A DNA stretch of 64,000 nt, taken from positions 124,001 to 188,000 of the forward strand of contig JAABRD010000002.1 of NCBI GenBank assembly GCA_011391085.1. Direction: 5' to 3'. The notes below the pieces were generated by a model. The model saw nothing but the letters and a program-made list of their open reading frames with translations, was not told where the DNA came from and made no database searches. The stretch's first letter is position 1. Every line of letters begins with the position of its first letter. This document shows positions 51,345 through 60,816 of this stretch, in pieces. Source of the DNA: Thiotrichaceae bacterium. GTDB lineage: Bacteria > Pseudomonadota > Gammaproteobacteria > Beggiatoales > Beggiatoaceae. The translations under genes were made by a program, and so were the position numbers.

Positions 51345-51921
51345 CATCATCTTACTCTCGGTGCGCCCCAAATACGCTGAGAAAATCTTTAAACACACTA
51401 AAACGGTGGAACTCCGTCGGGTTCGTCCAAAATATTTACAGAAGGGCGACCTTGTGTTAGTTTATGTTTCCTCACCCATTCAAGCATTGGCTGGTACTGT
51501 CAAAGTGGAACGAGTGGTAGAAGAACCTTTAAAAAATCTTTGGCAACAGGTGAAAAAACAGGCGGGGGTAACACGTCAAGAGTTCAATTCTTACTATAAG
51601 GGTGTTTCGACAGGGGTGGGCATTTTCTTTGAGGAAGTTCAGAAATTTCAAGAACCTATAAAACTTCAAACGATAAGAGAACACTTGTTACTCTTTCGGC
51701 CACCGCAAAGTTTTCGCTATGCCAATGACTTGGAATTGGTGTTGCCACCGTTGGCCAATGTGATGGCCCAGGCGACCTCTAGCAGTGAACTGTTCCCATT
51801 CACCTGTGATTGGGAAATGGAAAAGTATGGGGTAAAAAAGATTATGAGGAGTCCAAAACCGGTTTTGGATTCCATTCCTACTTTCGTCAAACCCGTTTTG
51901 CTACCGCTGTTCCTGTCGTGA
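51334..51921 (+). CDS. ASCH-domain protein
   Basis: The 195-residue product begins with an ASCH-type beta-barrel: ILLSVRPKYAEKIFKHTKTV, ELRRVRPK, KGDLVLVYVSSPIQALAGTV and STGVGIFFEEV. ASCH domains are RNA- or modified-nucleotide-binding modules related to PUA. The last ~24 residues (RSPKPVLDSIPTFVKPVLL onward) are encoded across a palindromic repeat (51849-51872), so the natural C-terminus may have been closer to MEKYGVKK. The gene overlaps the truncated gene upstream. The role is unknown. Confidence 0.78.
   Translation: MSNNIILLSVRPKYAEKIFKHTKTVELRRVRPKYLQKGDLVLVYVSSPIQALAGTVKVERVVEEPLKNLWQQVKKQAGVTRQEFNSYYKGVSTGVGIFFEEVQKFQEPIKLQTIREHLLLFRPPQSFRYANDLELVLPPLANVMAQATSSSELFPFTCDWEMEKYGVKKIMRSPKPVLDSIPTFVKPVLLPLFLS
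51849..51872. repeat. palindrome inside the 3' end of the ASCH gene
   Basis: GGAGTCCAAAACC / GGTTTTGGATTCC is a copy of the 44279/45745 family with one mismatch. It lies in frame near the end of the coding sequence and extends the protein. Confidence 0.75.
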
Positions 51922-52095
51922 CTTGAGACGAACAACTTATTTGAGTTAGAATTTACATCAATAGCGGCCATGGCACAAGGCATATAGAAACCAAGAAAAA
52001 ACCTGACAGGTCTGTGAGACCTGTCAGGTTTGAAGTGGTAATGGTCTATTCATTATGGTCTGCCGAATTTGAAAAACAAACTACCCACCGGTACT
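51922..52095. terminator. intergenic region with ACCTGACAGGTC hairpin
   Basis: AAACCTGACAGGTCTGTGAG then ACCTGTCAGGTTT (51999-52031) forms a 14-bp stem; AAAAA precedes it on the left, so it would terminate leftward transcription from the gene at 52096. Nothing else is seen. Confidence 0.65.
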
Positions 52096-52482
52096 TTACT
52101 CAGGCAGTAAATCCGCAAAGCTGTCACTAAGTCCTCTTATATACGTCCAAGTCAAAGACTCTGGGCCTGTTGGACCTGCGACCACAAAAAACACGACCCG
52201 CGCTTTGGGAACGCATCTAATGGAGGCGGTATAGGGTTCTGCTTCTTGACGTCCCCAGGCTGCCCCTGAACCATCTTTCATTTGTGCAGCTTCTGCGGCA
52301 GAGTCATTGCCCAGTCCACTTTCAAACCCTTCTTCGCGAAGCACTTTTTTAGCTTTTTTAATACATTGACTATAATCTAATGAGACTCGTTTACTAGCGG
52401 TTGCCACTGACACTTCTGCTGGTGCAGTTGCCACGAGACCAAAGAATATAGTTGTCAACACAGTGATTTTCCACAATGACAT
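52096..52482 (-). CDS. small secreted protein, unknown
   Basis: The 128-residue product has a signal peptide (MSLWKITVLTTIFFGLVAT, cleavage near APA). The mature domain has DYSQCIKKAKKVLREEGFES, then strands AEPYTASIRCVPKARVVFFVVAGP. The two cysteines could pair. The pattern (helix, Gly-rich turn, strands with a conserved C and VVFFVVAG) resembles small periplasmic proteins of uncharacterised families. AGGAG lies 10 bp before the ATG at 52482. The genes on either side are not related to it. Confidence 0.7.
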   Translation of the reverse strand: MSLWKITVLTTIFFGLVATAPAEVSVATASKRVSLDYSQCIKKAKKVLREEGFESGLGNDSAAEAAQMKDGSGAAWGRQEAEPYTASIRCVPKARVVFFVVAGPTGPESLTWTYIRGLSDSFADLLPE

Positions 52483-52625
52483 CGTTGTTCTCCTGTTTAT
52501 CGTGAATGATGGAGTAGATTTTTACAATATGAGGTTCAAAGTTTTTCCCTCAGGCAAGTTCCAAAACATCAGTTATGATGTCAGATTTTGCTACCCTTCA
52601 TTCATGCAAAATTAATTCCATATAA
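52483..52625. other. intergenic, no feature
   Basis: The region is AT-rich, with no open frame, repeat or convincing hairpin. It should contain the promoter of the secreted protein at 52096-52482. Confidence 0.5.
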
Positions 52626-52748
52626 CAAGACGCCTAGTCGGTGTCTAATTTTGACGTATGGCTGGGGACGTGACTTGTGAAAGAACGCAATGACGGTTTT
52701 GAAGAGGCCGTCATGCACTGGCGACGCGAAGTCATGATCGGGGGTTGA
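52626..52748 (+). pseudogene. decayed third copy of the 75-residue antitoxin-like gene
   Basis: The 3' part GAACGCAATGACGGTTTTGA onward to GGGGGTTGA matches the 49795/50711 genes closely (reading DGFEEAVM.WRREVMIGG). The 5' part (GTGTCTAATTTTGACGTATG) matches only weakly and carries indels. No PIN gene follows. Confidence 0.75.
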
Positions 52749-52802
52749 ATGCTGGACTAGGGGCTTCAAGAATGTACAAAGTTCTGTCATATCGTGTGCC
52801 TG

Positions 52803-52834
52803 AGAAACCGAGTTTTTTCCAAAAACTCGGTTTC
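52803..52834. terminator. strong intrinsic terminator after the giant gene
   Basis: GAAACCGAGTTTTT / AAAAACTCGGTTTC is a 14-bp stem around a short loop, flanked by TTTT on the right and CTCA on the left. It lies 10 bp past the stop of the minus-strand giant gene. Confidence 0.75.
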
Positions 52835-52843
52835 TTTTCTGCG

Positions 52844-55800
52844 TTAAGGCAATGTTATCTCAATGGGCGCCTTCCCATTGAAAACAATCGTTTCCCCAAT
52901 CTCATATCCCACAAACACCAGCATCTCCCCCGGCAAACTACTGAGGTCCCCCTTGAAAATCTCCACCGGCAAGTTGTCCATCAAGGTGACATTTTTCACG
53001 GCGGGCATCAGAGTTCCGATAGTGTAGTCCCATTCTAACCACCGATGGTCAGCTAACCGCATGAAACTTAGCGTCTCCCCTTGTGGAGGAGTGTACAAGG
53101 CCACCATCACAATGTTAGCCTGTTTACCAAGATGGTCGCGGTCAGGTTTAATCGTGGTAGTAATAGAGACCTCCTTACTGCGCAACTGCAATTGCACTTC
53201 GCCTGCAAAGTACGCACGAGTCTCCACGTTGCCAGGGAGGCTGAGGCCATTGGCAATCCAGAAACGCGGTTGCGAAAAACCATTGAATACCACGGTACCA
53301 TTGGGCAGACGATAGCCAATCGATACCGTATATTCGCCCACCGGTAACCCTTGCAATTCCAATTTTAACGGAATTTCCATGATGGCCGAGAGTCGATCAA
53401 AACTCATCACCGCTTGGAGATTGGCCATTTGACCATCCCAAAGTTGCCAGGCAGTTGGCTGTCTTGTTCCACTCGTTCGTGTTCCAGACATGATCAGACA
53501 CCAGTCTATCAGTTCAGGAGGTTGCCCAGCACAATCCACTACGGGAGGTGGCAACGGGGCATCCCCGCCATCTTCTTTAGAAACAGGTGGTTCCTCCTCT
53601 GGAGGAGTTGTCCCAGTATCCTTCGGAAAGTCTGAAATGGGTTCATCTACAGGCTGTGATACCTCTGGGGTGGTTCTCGTCGGTGAGTACACAAACACTC
53701 GCCCATCATTTTGATTTTCCAACGTCACCACCACCGCCGCCGCTTGGTCTTGCAAAACTTCCGAAATGGTCATCAGTTGCAACGTCAAAGTATCTGTTGG
53801 CAATTGCACAACATCTTGATTCTCAGTTTGAGGCAATTGAACTTCAAAATAAGCGTCTGATGCTACCGGCTTACCTTCGGCATCAATGGCTGTACTATTG
53901 GACTTGAGAACTTTCTGATTGTCAGGATGTTCACACCGCCCATCGGTTCTCTCTTCCAAATGGCAATAATAGGCCAACGTGCTGGGTTTCAACACGAGAA
54001 TTTCCACCCGCGCCTTCTGCTGACACTCATCCGTCAAAGTCAAATAAGTCGTGCCTGCTTGACGCGGTGTCAAAGTCAATTGAGTCATGCCATCTTGAGA
54101 ATAAAATGGCAACTCTAAATCGACCACCGCAGCGTCAGGAACTTCACTTAACTTGAGTTTGCCTGGCCCCCCTATGAACGTGGGCGACACTGCCGCCTCT
54201 CCTTTGATAAAGGTAAAGTGGCTGTCAGCAGGTTGCAAAGCCGGACTGGTTTTGCACACATCCTCCTTCTCCACTTCATTCACCTGAATAGCAACGGTCG
54301 CCTGACTGTTGTGACATTTACTATCCTCTAACGTCAGTTGCGTGTTGCCCACTTCCCGCGGCGTTATCTCCAATTGCGTGAACCCCGGTTCCTTCTGGAG
54401 AATCTTCATGGTGATGACTTGTTCATCATACTCACCTTTGGGCATGATTTCTCCCACGCCACCAGTGAAAGTCAACGTAAGTGGGGAGTCACCCATATCC
54501 AAAGGAATCTCTCTGGACGCGGGTTGGATGGTGGAATCGGTGCAATTCTCACCTTGCCCACTGTTGCCACCACCAGTGTCGGTCTCTTCATCAGTGACCG
54601 TCACTTTCATCTTAACTTGGTTATTCTCACCACACCCCACCAAAGTGACTTCCGTTGAACCCTTTTGATGAGGAGTCAATTGCAAGGTGGTTTTGCCAGT
54701 CAACACGGCCTCCACTATCGTCTTGTCAAAGCCTTCGACAGTGTTAACGTCGCTTGGTAAAGTCACCATTTGCGGCCCTTCCTCAAGTGACAACGTAATC
54801 GCTTGTTGTGCCGCTGGCAAGGCCAATTTTTCACAAGGTGGAGGAGGTTCTGCCACCGTCACCGTGAACTTCACTTGGTTGCCCGCACAATCAACCAGAA
54901 CAAATTGCGTCTCGCCCACGTTCTGGGGCATTATCTTCAAACCCGTAGAAACTGGGGTAACAGTCACCACGTTCTCATCAGAGACCTTCTGTAATTCCAC
55001 TCCTTGGAAATACAACATGAACGGCTGTCCATCATTAACCAGAGTCAAATTCGTCTGCGCTGGAGGATTCATAAACGCCGGTGCCTGACAATCACAAGTG
55101 GCGGTTGCCTCATTCTCTTGCAGAGTGAGAGAAATCTGAGTGAGGTAGCCCAATTCTGCACCCGTGGGATGGGTCAACTGGAGTTCCCATTGTTCATCAC
55201 CTTCTCTCACACAGTCATTGACTATCCAGAGAGAAATCGTCTTATCTGCACCATCCCCATCAGCCCATGTCAAAGTACGCGGTGACAACACCACATAATC
55301 TTGATTTTCGGTGGCATTGCCAGACACGATTTGATAATCGGTACTAACGACACCCTGCTTGTCGTTGCCACGAGAAACTGCGATAGTAACCAAATGGCCA
55401 GATACTTCCTCACCCCTGATGGTCGTAGAATTGGTGCCATACTCGTCTATCGTCATCTGAGTCTGAGTGAACTGTAACAAACTGCCGGGCAAGACTTCAA
55501 ATTTAGCGGTGCAAGTCCGATTGTCATCCAACGTAACCGTTGCAGATTCTCCGCTACCTTCGCAATTCTCTCCCCAACCAAGGAAGGTGGAATGGTCATC
55601 CGGTGTTGCCACTAAAGTAACTGAAGTGCCAGTTGAATAATCGTAACTGCAATGGTTGGTTAGACCATCACAATCAATTCCAGACGGGTCACTGTTAATG
55701 GTGCCATGACCATTGCCAGTGAGGGTCACTTGTAAGCGTTTCGTCTCAGGTGGCGGGGGAGAGCGTTCCACAAACTGCGCGGTGCAGGACTTCTCCGCAT

Positions 55801-58800
55801 CCATAGTCATCTCGATGGAAAGAGTTGAACCCGCATCCTCGCAATTCCCACTCCATTTTTCAAATGTCCAATCAGCGTCAGGAGTGGCTGTCAACTTGAC
55901 CGTGCTGTTCTCCAGATACTCGAATTGGCAAGGAGAATTACTGGTTTCGCAAATGGCATTGGCATCCGTCTCAACTTTGCCATTTCCTGAAATGGTGAGG
56001 TTGAAGGGGTGGTTGACGGACTCCACAGGAGGAGTCACCACAGGAGGAGTCACCACAGGAGGAAGTTTATCTTTAAAACTAGCCACGCAAGACTTATCCG
56101 CATTCATAGTCAAAGAAGCAGGATTATCCGTGCCGCAATCCCCTTCCCAACCAGCAAATAACTCTTCTGGAACCGCCGTGACCGTGACCAAAGTGTTCTC
56201 CTGATAAGTTTGAATGCAAGATTCTTCACCAGCTTCGCATACGATATTGCCATCCATACGAAGTTGGCCATTTTCCTTGACAGCCAGGGTCAAATGGTAT
56301 TGGGGTGGAACTGCCGTTTCACCGTTTACAAAGCTTGCTTTACAAGTTTTGTTCTTGTCCAATTGGAGAGTAAAGGAACTGTCAAAATCATGGCAATCCC
56401 CGTCCCAACCCGCAAACTTTTGGCCCGTGGCAGGCGTAGCTGTTAAAGTCACAGAAGTGCCTTTGACAAACAACTTGTCGCAAGTGTCACCACGGCAATC
56501 GATTCCCGCTGGGTCACTTTGCACCTGACCTGACCCCGTAACAGTCACTTGCAAATTATAGTCAGTTTTTATCTCCTCAAACGTCACCTGACAAGACCGA
56601 TTGGCAGTCATGGACACGGACTGTTCGGCCAACGTCCCCGTACAATCGCCACTCCATTTTATCTTCATGTTGCCCCTAGCCGGTTGTGCCGTCAAGGTCA
56701 CTTTGCTATTCGTGAACTCCGCTTGACAAAGGGCAACATTGGCTTGACAATCAATCCCAGCTGGTTCACTGATCACTTTCCCATCACCAATGACCTGCAA
56801 TTGCAGAGAGTGAGAAGGCAATACAAATGTCACTGTACAACTCTTGGAAGAGTTCATAGTGAGAGTAGCAGGATTAGATTGTCCCGCACAGTCACCTCCC
56901 CATTCTTTAAAAAGATAACCCGTATTCGGGGTGGCAACCGCAGTTAGTTTCACTGACGTATTAGGCGAAAATGCTTTTTGACAATCCCCCGTCATTCCCC
57001 ATTGACAAGAGATTCCCGCCGGGGTGCTATTGACCTGAACAGTGCCATCAATACGGCTGATATTAAGGGAATAAGTGGTGGAACCGTTCTTTTCAAACAT
57101 TGCCACACAACTCTTATTGGCCCCCAGCGTCAGCGCCGGCAGAGACGCATTCGTACCACTGCAATCCCCACTCCACCCTGTGAAAGTGGAATTGGCATCG
57201 GCTACCGCCGTGAGTGTCACCGTCGTGTTCAAAGAATATTTGGCCGAACATTGACTACCACAGTTAATCCCCGTCAAACTGCTGACCGTCCCCGTCCCCG
57301 TCCCATTCTTAGTCACCGTCAAAGTTGCCAACGGGGCGAACGTCGCCTGACAAATTTTATCCGTTGATGCCACCACCGTCACCGTGGCGCGTGTCGCATT
57401 CGTCGCGTCCACACAGTTTCCCGTCCAACTCTTAAATTCATAATCCGAAGCTGGAGTGGCTACCAAAGTGATGGCCGTTCCAGTCGCAAATGGGGCTTTA
57501 CAAGTGCTACCACAGCTAATCCCGGCGGGTGTCGTCGTGATAGTACCATGACCACCATTTTGGACTTCTAACCATTTGTCTCTTTCTATCACGGTAAACG
57601 CATTTGCCAAAGTCGCTATTTCGGTGCCCGTCGTAACCGTCAGACCTTGCGTACCAATAGGTGCATCAGAAGCGATTTGAAGAGTCAGGGACAGCGTTGT
57701 TGAATGAGTCACCGTCGGCGTCACCTCAATGCCCAGGCCACTTACAGCAACAGTACTGGTGGCATCAAAATGCGTCTCATCACCTGCCACGATGACCGTC
57801 ACCACTTCCCCTTGACGACCTTGACTAGGCGTGACAGAAACAACCCGTGGCCCATCGCCAAACACTTCAAAGACTTCACCATTGGCAGGAATCGCCACTT
57901 CGCCACCCGTGACCATCGCAAAATCGTGAGGGCCAATGGCAGAAGCGTCATCCAGAATATTCAGCGTCGCAGAAGCGTGGGTGGCATCCGTAACAGTGAG
58001 AGAATTAACCGTGACCCCCGTCCCTTCAAAATTCAACTTGCTTTGGTCTGGCGCAAAATGCGTTCCCTCGCCCGTGATTTGTACCGTCACCGTGGTCCCA
58101 CGTTTCCCCTGTTTCGGGGTCAAGGCAATCGGGGCTGGTGAAAACACTGCAAAACCATCCGTGAGAGTCGTGACCTCGGCGCCTGTGTTGACAAACACAT
58201 CGCGGAATCCTAACAGGGCATCTTTCGCAACGGTCACCGTCACCGTCGCTTCCGTGGCCGTTTTAACCAACACTTCAGAAACGGTGAGACCCGTTCCTTC
58301 AAACGCCACTTGAGAGACGCCGTTTACAAAATGAGTATTCTTCCCCTTCACCGTCAAAGTCAACGTTTCCAACTGCCGCCCCTGCCAAGGTTGCAACGCC
58401 GTTATCGACGGTGGATTCGTGACTGTAGTGGCCTCAAAAACCTGTAACATGCCCAACGGTTGCGTATCTTTAGCCACTTCGCTACCCGTGGTGACCGTCA
58501 CTTTATGGAAACTAATCCGCGCTGTGTCAGCCACGTTGAGAAAGACAGTCATCGAAGTATTGCTATGCACCTGTTTATTGGCCACCGTAATCGCGGCATC
58601 ACCAAAATCGATGACCGAGTTGTCGGCAAAATGCGTATTGCTACCAGACAGACTCAACTCCACACCACTGGCATTTCTGGACACACTGACAGGGGCCACA
58701 CTAAGAAGCGTCGGCGTACTAGAGGGGGCAATGACTGATAACATGCCTATACCCGTCACAGTCTCCTCACCCCCGCCCTCTTTAGCAGTCTTTACCGTAA

Positions 58801-59242
58801 TGTCATAAAAACCGACACTGCTACTAGAAGGCACAGTGACATTGAGAATCATGGCCATGGAAGATAACACTTCACTGGAATTGACGATGACACCTCCTCC
58901 CACGCTGAGACCATTACGACTGGAACTATTGAAATGGGCGTTGGGCGCGGTGATTTGCAAGTCTGCCGTGCTACCTTGTGGCAACTGGAGAGGAGACACG
59001 GAAGTGATGGTCGGTTGAAAGGTGCTTAATAATATGTTCAGCACCGCATTTTCAAACAATTGGGCAAAGTTGGGGTCATCTTTGTCTAAAACGATACAAC
59101 TGCCATTGGTCAATTGAGATAGTTCACAAAAGACCGAGGAAGAAGCGGCTTGGACTGGGCTACTGAAAGACCAGCCGGTAGTAAGTAACAACGCGCTGAT
59201 TAATATCAGTGTTTTAAAGTAAGCAGAGAGAGTGTTATACAT
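52844..59242 (-). CDS. giant cysteine-rich modular secreted protein
   Basis: The product is 2132 residues. Order: signal peptide (to about residue 32, PVQA); five IPT/TIG-like beta repeats (~77-548), each with a TPS.G...V...G..THF pattern; eight divergent InlB-B/Flg_new_2-type repeats (~557-1250), each with four cysteines in a C..C..(W)GxC..C.A.F layout; a Calx-beta domain (~1254-1375). Four Cys-bounded beta repeats of ~88 residues follow (~1384-1745, ending G.T.LTL.DC), then a Pro/Glu linker. One partial and one full copy of a module (~1938-2132) share GYRLPNGTVVFNG/GYEIGETIVFNG with the 1427-3976 protein. It is probably exported and surface-exposed. The adjacent VWA gene upstream is likely co-transcribed. 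Confidence 0.85.
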   Translation of the reverse strand: MYNTLSAYFKTLILISALLLTTGWSFSSPVQAASSSVFCELSQLTNGSCIVLDKDDPNFAQLFENAVLNILLSTFQPTITSVSPLQLPQGSTADLQITAPNAHFNSSSRNGLSVGGGVIVNSSEVLSSMAMILNVTVPSSSSVGFYDITVKTAKEGGGEETVTGIGMLSVIAPSSTPTLLSVAPVSVSRNASGVELSLSGSNTHFADNSVIDFGDAAITVANKQVHSNTSMTVFLNVADTARISFHKVTVTTGSEVAKDTQPLGMLQVFEATTVTNPPSITALQPWQGRQLETLTLTVKGKNTHFVNGVSQVAFEGTGLTVSEVLVKTATEATVTVTVAKDALLGFRDVFVNTGAEVTTLTDGFAVFSPAPIALTPKQGKRGTTVTVQITGEGTHFAPDQSKLNFEGTGVTVNSLTVTDATHASATLNILDDASAIGPHDFAMVTGGEVAIPANGEVFEVFGDGPRVVSVTPSQGRQGEVVTVIVAGDETHFDATSTVAVSGLGIEVTPTVTHSTTLSLTLQIASDAPIGTQGLTVTTGTEIATLANAFTVIERDKWLEVQNGGHGTITTTPAGISCGSTCKAPFATGTAITLVATPASDYEFKSWTGNCVDATNATRATVTVVASTDKICQATFAPLATLTVTKNGTGTGTVSSLTGINCGSQCSAKYSLNTTVTLTAVADANSTFTGWSGDCSGTNASLPALTLGANKSCVAMFEKNGSTTYSLNISRIDGTVQVNSTPAGISCQWGMTGDCQKAFSPNTSVKLTAVATPNTGYLFKEWGGDCAGQSNPATLTMNSSKSCTVTFVLPSHSLQLQVIGDGKVISEPAGIDCQANVALCQAEFTNSKVTLTAQPARGNMKIKWSGDCTGTLAEQSVSMTANRSCQVTFEEIKTDYNLQVTVTGSGQVQSDPAGIDCRGDTCDKLFVKGTSVTLTATPATGQKFAGWDGDCHDFDSSFTLQLDKNKTCKASFVNGETAVPPQYHLTLAVKENGQLRMDGNIVCEAGEESCIQTYQENTLVTVTAVPEELFAGWEGDCGTDNPASLTMNADKSCVASFKDKLPPVVTPPVVTPPVESVNHPFNLTISGNGKVETDANAICETSNSPCQFEYLENSTVKLTATPDADWTFEKWSGNCEDAGSTLSIEMTMDAEKSCTAQFVERSPPPPETKRLQVTLTGNGHGTINSDPSGIDCDGLTNHCSYDYSTGTSVTLVATPDDHSTFLGWGENCEGSGESATVTLDDNRTCTAKFEVLPGSLLQFTQTQMTIDEYGTNSTTIRGEEVSGHLVTIAVSRGNDKQGVVSTDYQIVSGNATENQDYVVLSPRTLTWADGDGADKTISLWIVNDCVREGDEQWELQLTHPTGAELGYLTQISLTLQENEATATCDCQAPAFMNPPAQTNLTLVNDGQPFMLYFQGVELQKVSDENVVTVTPVSTGLKIMPQNVGETQFVLVDCAGNQVKFTVTVAEPPPPCEKLALPAAQQAITLSLEEGPQMVTLPSDVNTVEGFDKTIVEAVLTGKTTLQLTPHQKGSTEVTLVGCGENNQVKMKVTVTDEETDTGGGNSGQGENCTDSTIQPASREIPLDMGDSPLTLTFTGGVGEIMPKGEYDEQVITMKILQKEPGFTQLEITPREVGNTQLTLEDSKCHNSQATVAIQVNEVEKEDVCKTSPALQPADSHFTFIKGEAAVSPTFIGGPGKLKLSEVPDAAVVDLELPFYSQDGMTQLTLTPRQAGTTYLTLTDECQQKARVEILVLKPSTLAYYCHLEERTDGRCEHPDNQKVLKSNSTAIDAEGKPVASDAYFEVQLPQTENQDVVQLPTDTLTLQLMTISEVLQDQAAAVVVTLENQNDGRVFVYSPTRTTPEVSQPVDEPISDFPKDTGTTPPEEEPPVSKEDGGDAPLPPPVVDCAGQPPELIDWCLIMSGTRTSGTRQPTAWQLWDGQMANLQAVMSFDRLSAIMEIPLKLELQGLPVGEYTVSIGYRLPNGTVVFNGFSQPRFWIANGLSLPGNVETRAYFAGEVQLQLRSKEVSITTTIKPDRDHLGKQANIVMVALYTPPQGETLSFMRLADHRWLEWDYTIGTLMPAVKNVTLMDNLPVEIFKGDLSSLPGEMLVFVGYEIGETIVFNGKAPIEITLP

Positions 59243-59453
59243 AATGGATAATGGACAGTGGATAGTGGATAATAAGTACCCTGGAGTGGAACCGCCGGAC
59301 TAGAGGCTTCAGCCGGAGGGGGCGGACTAGAGGCTTCAACCGGTTTAATTGGGTGCCAACTCCCTACCGGCTGAAGCCTCTAGTCCCCCCACCGGCTGAA
59401 GCCTCTAATCCGGCGTGTCACCGGCTAAAGCCTCTACTCCAACATTTCAATAG
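59243..59453. repeat. GGACTAGAGGCTTCAGCCGG repeats
   Basis: Two direct copies (about 59290 and 59324) and three inverted copies (about 59368-59386, 59392-59411, 59420-59439) lie between the VWA gene and the giant gene. GGATAATGGACAGTGGATAG at 59244 is a short local repeat. Confidence 0.75.
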
Positions 59454-59981
59454 CTACTCACTGGCTTGACAACTGCCAGAAACCAACACCGTCATCCGAA
59501 TTTTCTTGTCAATCAACAGTTGTTTCAGACCTTCAAAGTCATCTTGAACCTGCGGTGTAGATTGGGTGGCCAATAACAACGTCCCACCCTGTTTGAGATT
59601 TTGGGCCGCCACCATAATGGCTTCGACAGCGGCCTTGGCACATTGATGGCCTTGAGAGGGGGTTAGATTTTCTACCACCTGTAACAATTCCTTTGGGTCA
59701 TTCGTCACCAGACGAGTATCGACCTGATTATTAAACGTTATCAAGGCAATTTGAGGGAGGGTAGAAGTGTCTGGCAGATGGGTAATGAAATTGCGCACGG
59801 CCTTGGCCAACCCTGGCAACGCTTCTGCCATATTCTTAGTATCGTCAATCACCAAGGCAATGTCAACATTGGTAGCCAGCGGTCTGGAAATCGTTTCGTC
59901 CGCCCAGGCGGAAGTGAAAGGGCTAATGACAATCAGTAGCCCCAAAGTGGTGTGAGTCAGTAACGTGGATTTGTGATTCAT
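59454..59981 (-). CDS. short secreted VWA-like protein with degenerate MIDAS
   Basis: The 175-residue product has a signal peptide (cleavage near TSAWA, residue 26-27) and one VWA fold. The MIDAS motif is DDTKN (46-50) in place of DxSxS, and the later conserved D-G pair is replaced by LLATQST, so metal binding is probably lost. The domain is also short, with a terminal cysteine (VSGSCQASE). It is encoded just upstream of the giant secreted protein on the same strand, so it may be its partner. No good ribosome-binding site is seen. Confidence 0.72.
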   Translation of the reverse strand: MNHKSTLLTHTTLGLLIVISPFTSAWADETISRPLATNVDIALVIDDTKNMAEALPGLAKAVRNFITHLPDTSTLPQIALITFNNQVDTRLVTNDPKELLQVVENLTPSQGHQCAKAAVEAIMVAAQNLKQGGTLLLATQSTPQVQDDFEGLKQLLIDKKIRMTVLVSGSCQASE

Positions 59982-60399
59982 ATATCAAGTCTCCTAAAAG
60001 TGTGTTGAGTAGAAATGAAAATAGGGTAGGCATCCGTGCCTACCATAAAAGCGTTCATGTCCGTATGTCAAAGGGTTCCCCACCACTATATAAACTCTGT
60101 CAGATTACGCAATTTGGGGATGTATATTGCGTAACTTTTCCTTACCATCTAATATAGGGTGTGTTGAAATCCTTCACAAGATGGACTCCTATGTCAGTTT
60201 GGTTTAACATTTTTGAAAGTTTCGTTTAACAAGTGCAAGTTTCGTTTAACAGTTTGAACTGTGATGTTTATGATGAGTGTGATGAATGAATTGAACCATG
60301 AGTGGATGAAAGAATGGATGGCAAAAACGGTTGCATAAGTTCCAATAATCGGTTAATCTCACTCCTCTATATTCTTTTCATTCAATCAACGTACTCAAA
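59982..60399. other. divergent promoter region between VWA gene and xisH
   Basis: The region starts with a GTAGGCATCCGTGCCTAC palindrome (about 60027-60044). It includes the three direct repeats at 60196-60251 and then AACTGTGATGTTTATGATGA, similar to the interior of the 1211 MITE. No coding sequence is seen. Confidence 0.6.
60196..60251. promoter_or_regulatory. three direct repeats AGTTTSGTTTAACA, operator-like
   Basis: AGTTTGGTTTAACA (60196), AGTTTCGTTTAACA (60218) and AGTTTCGTTTAACA (60238) are spaced 22 and 20 bp, about two helical turns. Same-face direct repeats upstream of a gene are typical of operators or iterons. They lie ~150 bp before xisH and ~215 bp before the divergent VWA gene. 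Confidence 0.6.
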
Positions 60400-60816
60400 A
60401 TGCCAGCCAAAGACATTTTTCATGGCGCAGTGAAAAACGGCCTTCTTAAAGAAGGTTGGACCATCACGGCGGACCCTTTATTTATTCAAGTGGGTGACGT
60501 GGATATTTATATTGACCTTGCTGCTGAAAAACTGATTGCGGCAGACCGGGCGGGTCAACAAATTGCAGTGGAAATCAAAAGTTTTACCCTTCCTTCGTTA
60601 ATTTATGCGTTTCATCTGGCCGTGGGTCAATATATTAACTATCGGCAAGCCTTGCATGAGGTTGCACCGCACCGGGTTTTGTATCTAGCCATCCCAGAGG
60701 ATGTCTATGAAAGTTTTTTCGCCCGTCGCCTGATTCAATCGGTCATTGAAAACAATCACATTCACTTGTTGGTTTATGATAACGTTCAAGAGGTTATCGT
60801 CAAATGGCTAAACTAA
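60400..60816 (+). CDS. xisH: XisH-family protein
   Basis: The 138-residue product matches XisH: MPAKDIFHGAVKNGLLKEGW, ITADP, GDVDIYIDLAAEKLIAADR, QIAVEIKSFTLPS, and YINYRQALHEVAPHRVLYLA. The D...E-I-K arrangement (DIYIDL, VEIKSF) fits the endonuclease-like fold described for XisH. It was first known as a helper of fdxN element excision in heterocyst cyanobacteria, but stand-alone xisH-xisI pairs are widespread and their role is unclear. It overlaps xisI by 13 bp. Confidence 0.93.
   Translation: MPAKDIFHGAVKNGLLKEGWTITADPLFIQVGDVDIYIDLAAEKLIAADRAGQQIAVEIKSFTLPSLIYAFHLAVGQYINYRQALHEVAPHRVLYLAIPEDVYESFFARRLIQSVIENNHIHLLVYDNVQEVIVKWLN

Noticed and set aside
57704-58808. plus-strand open frames opposite the giant protein
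   Set aside because: Low-complexity Thr/Val/Arg-rich translations produced by the repeat structure on the other strand.
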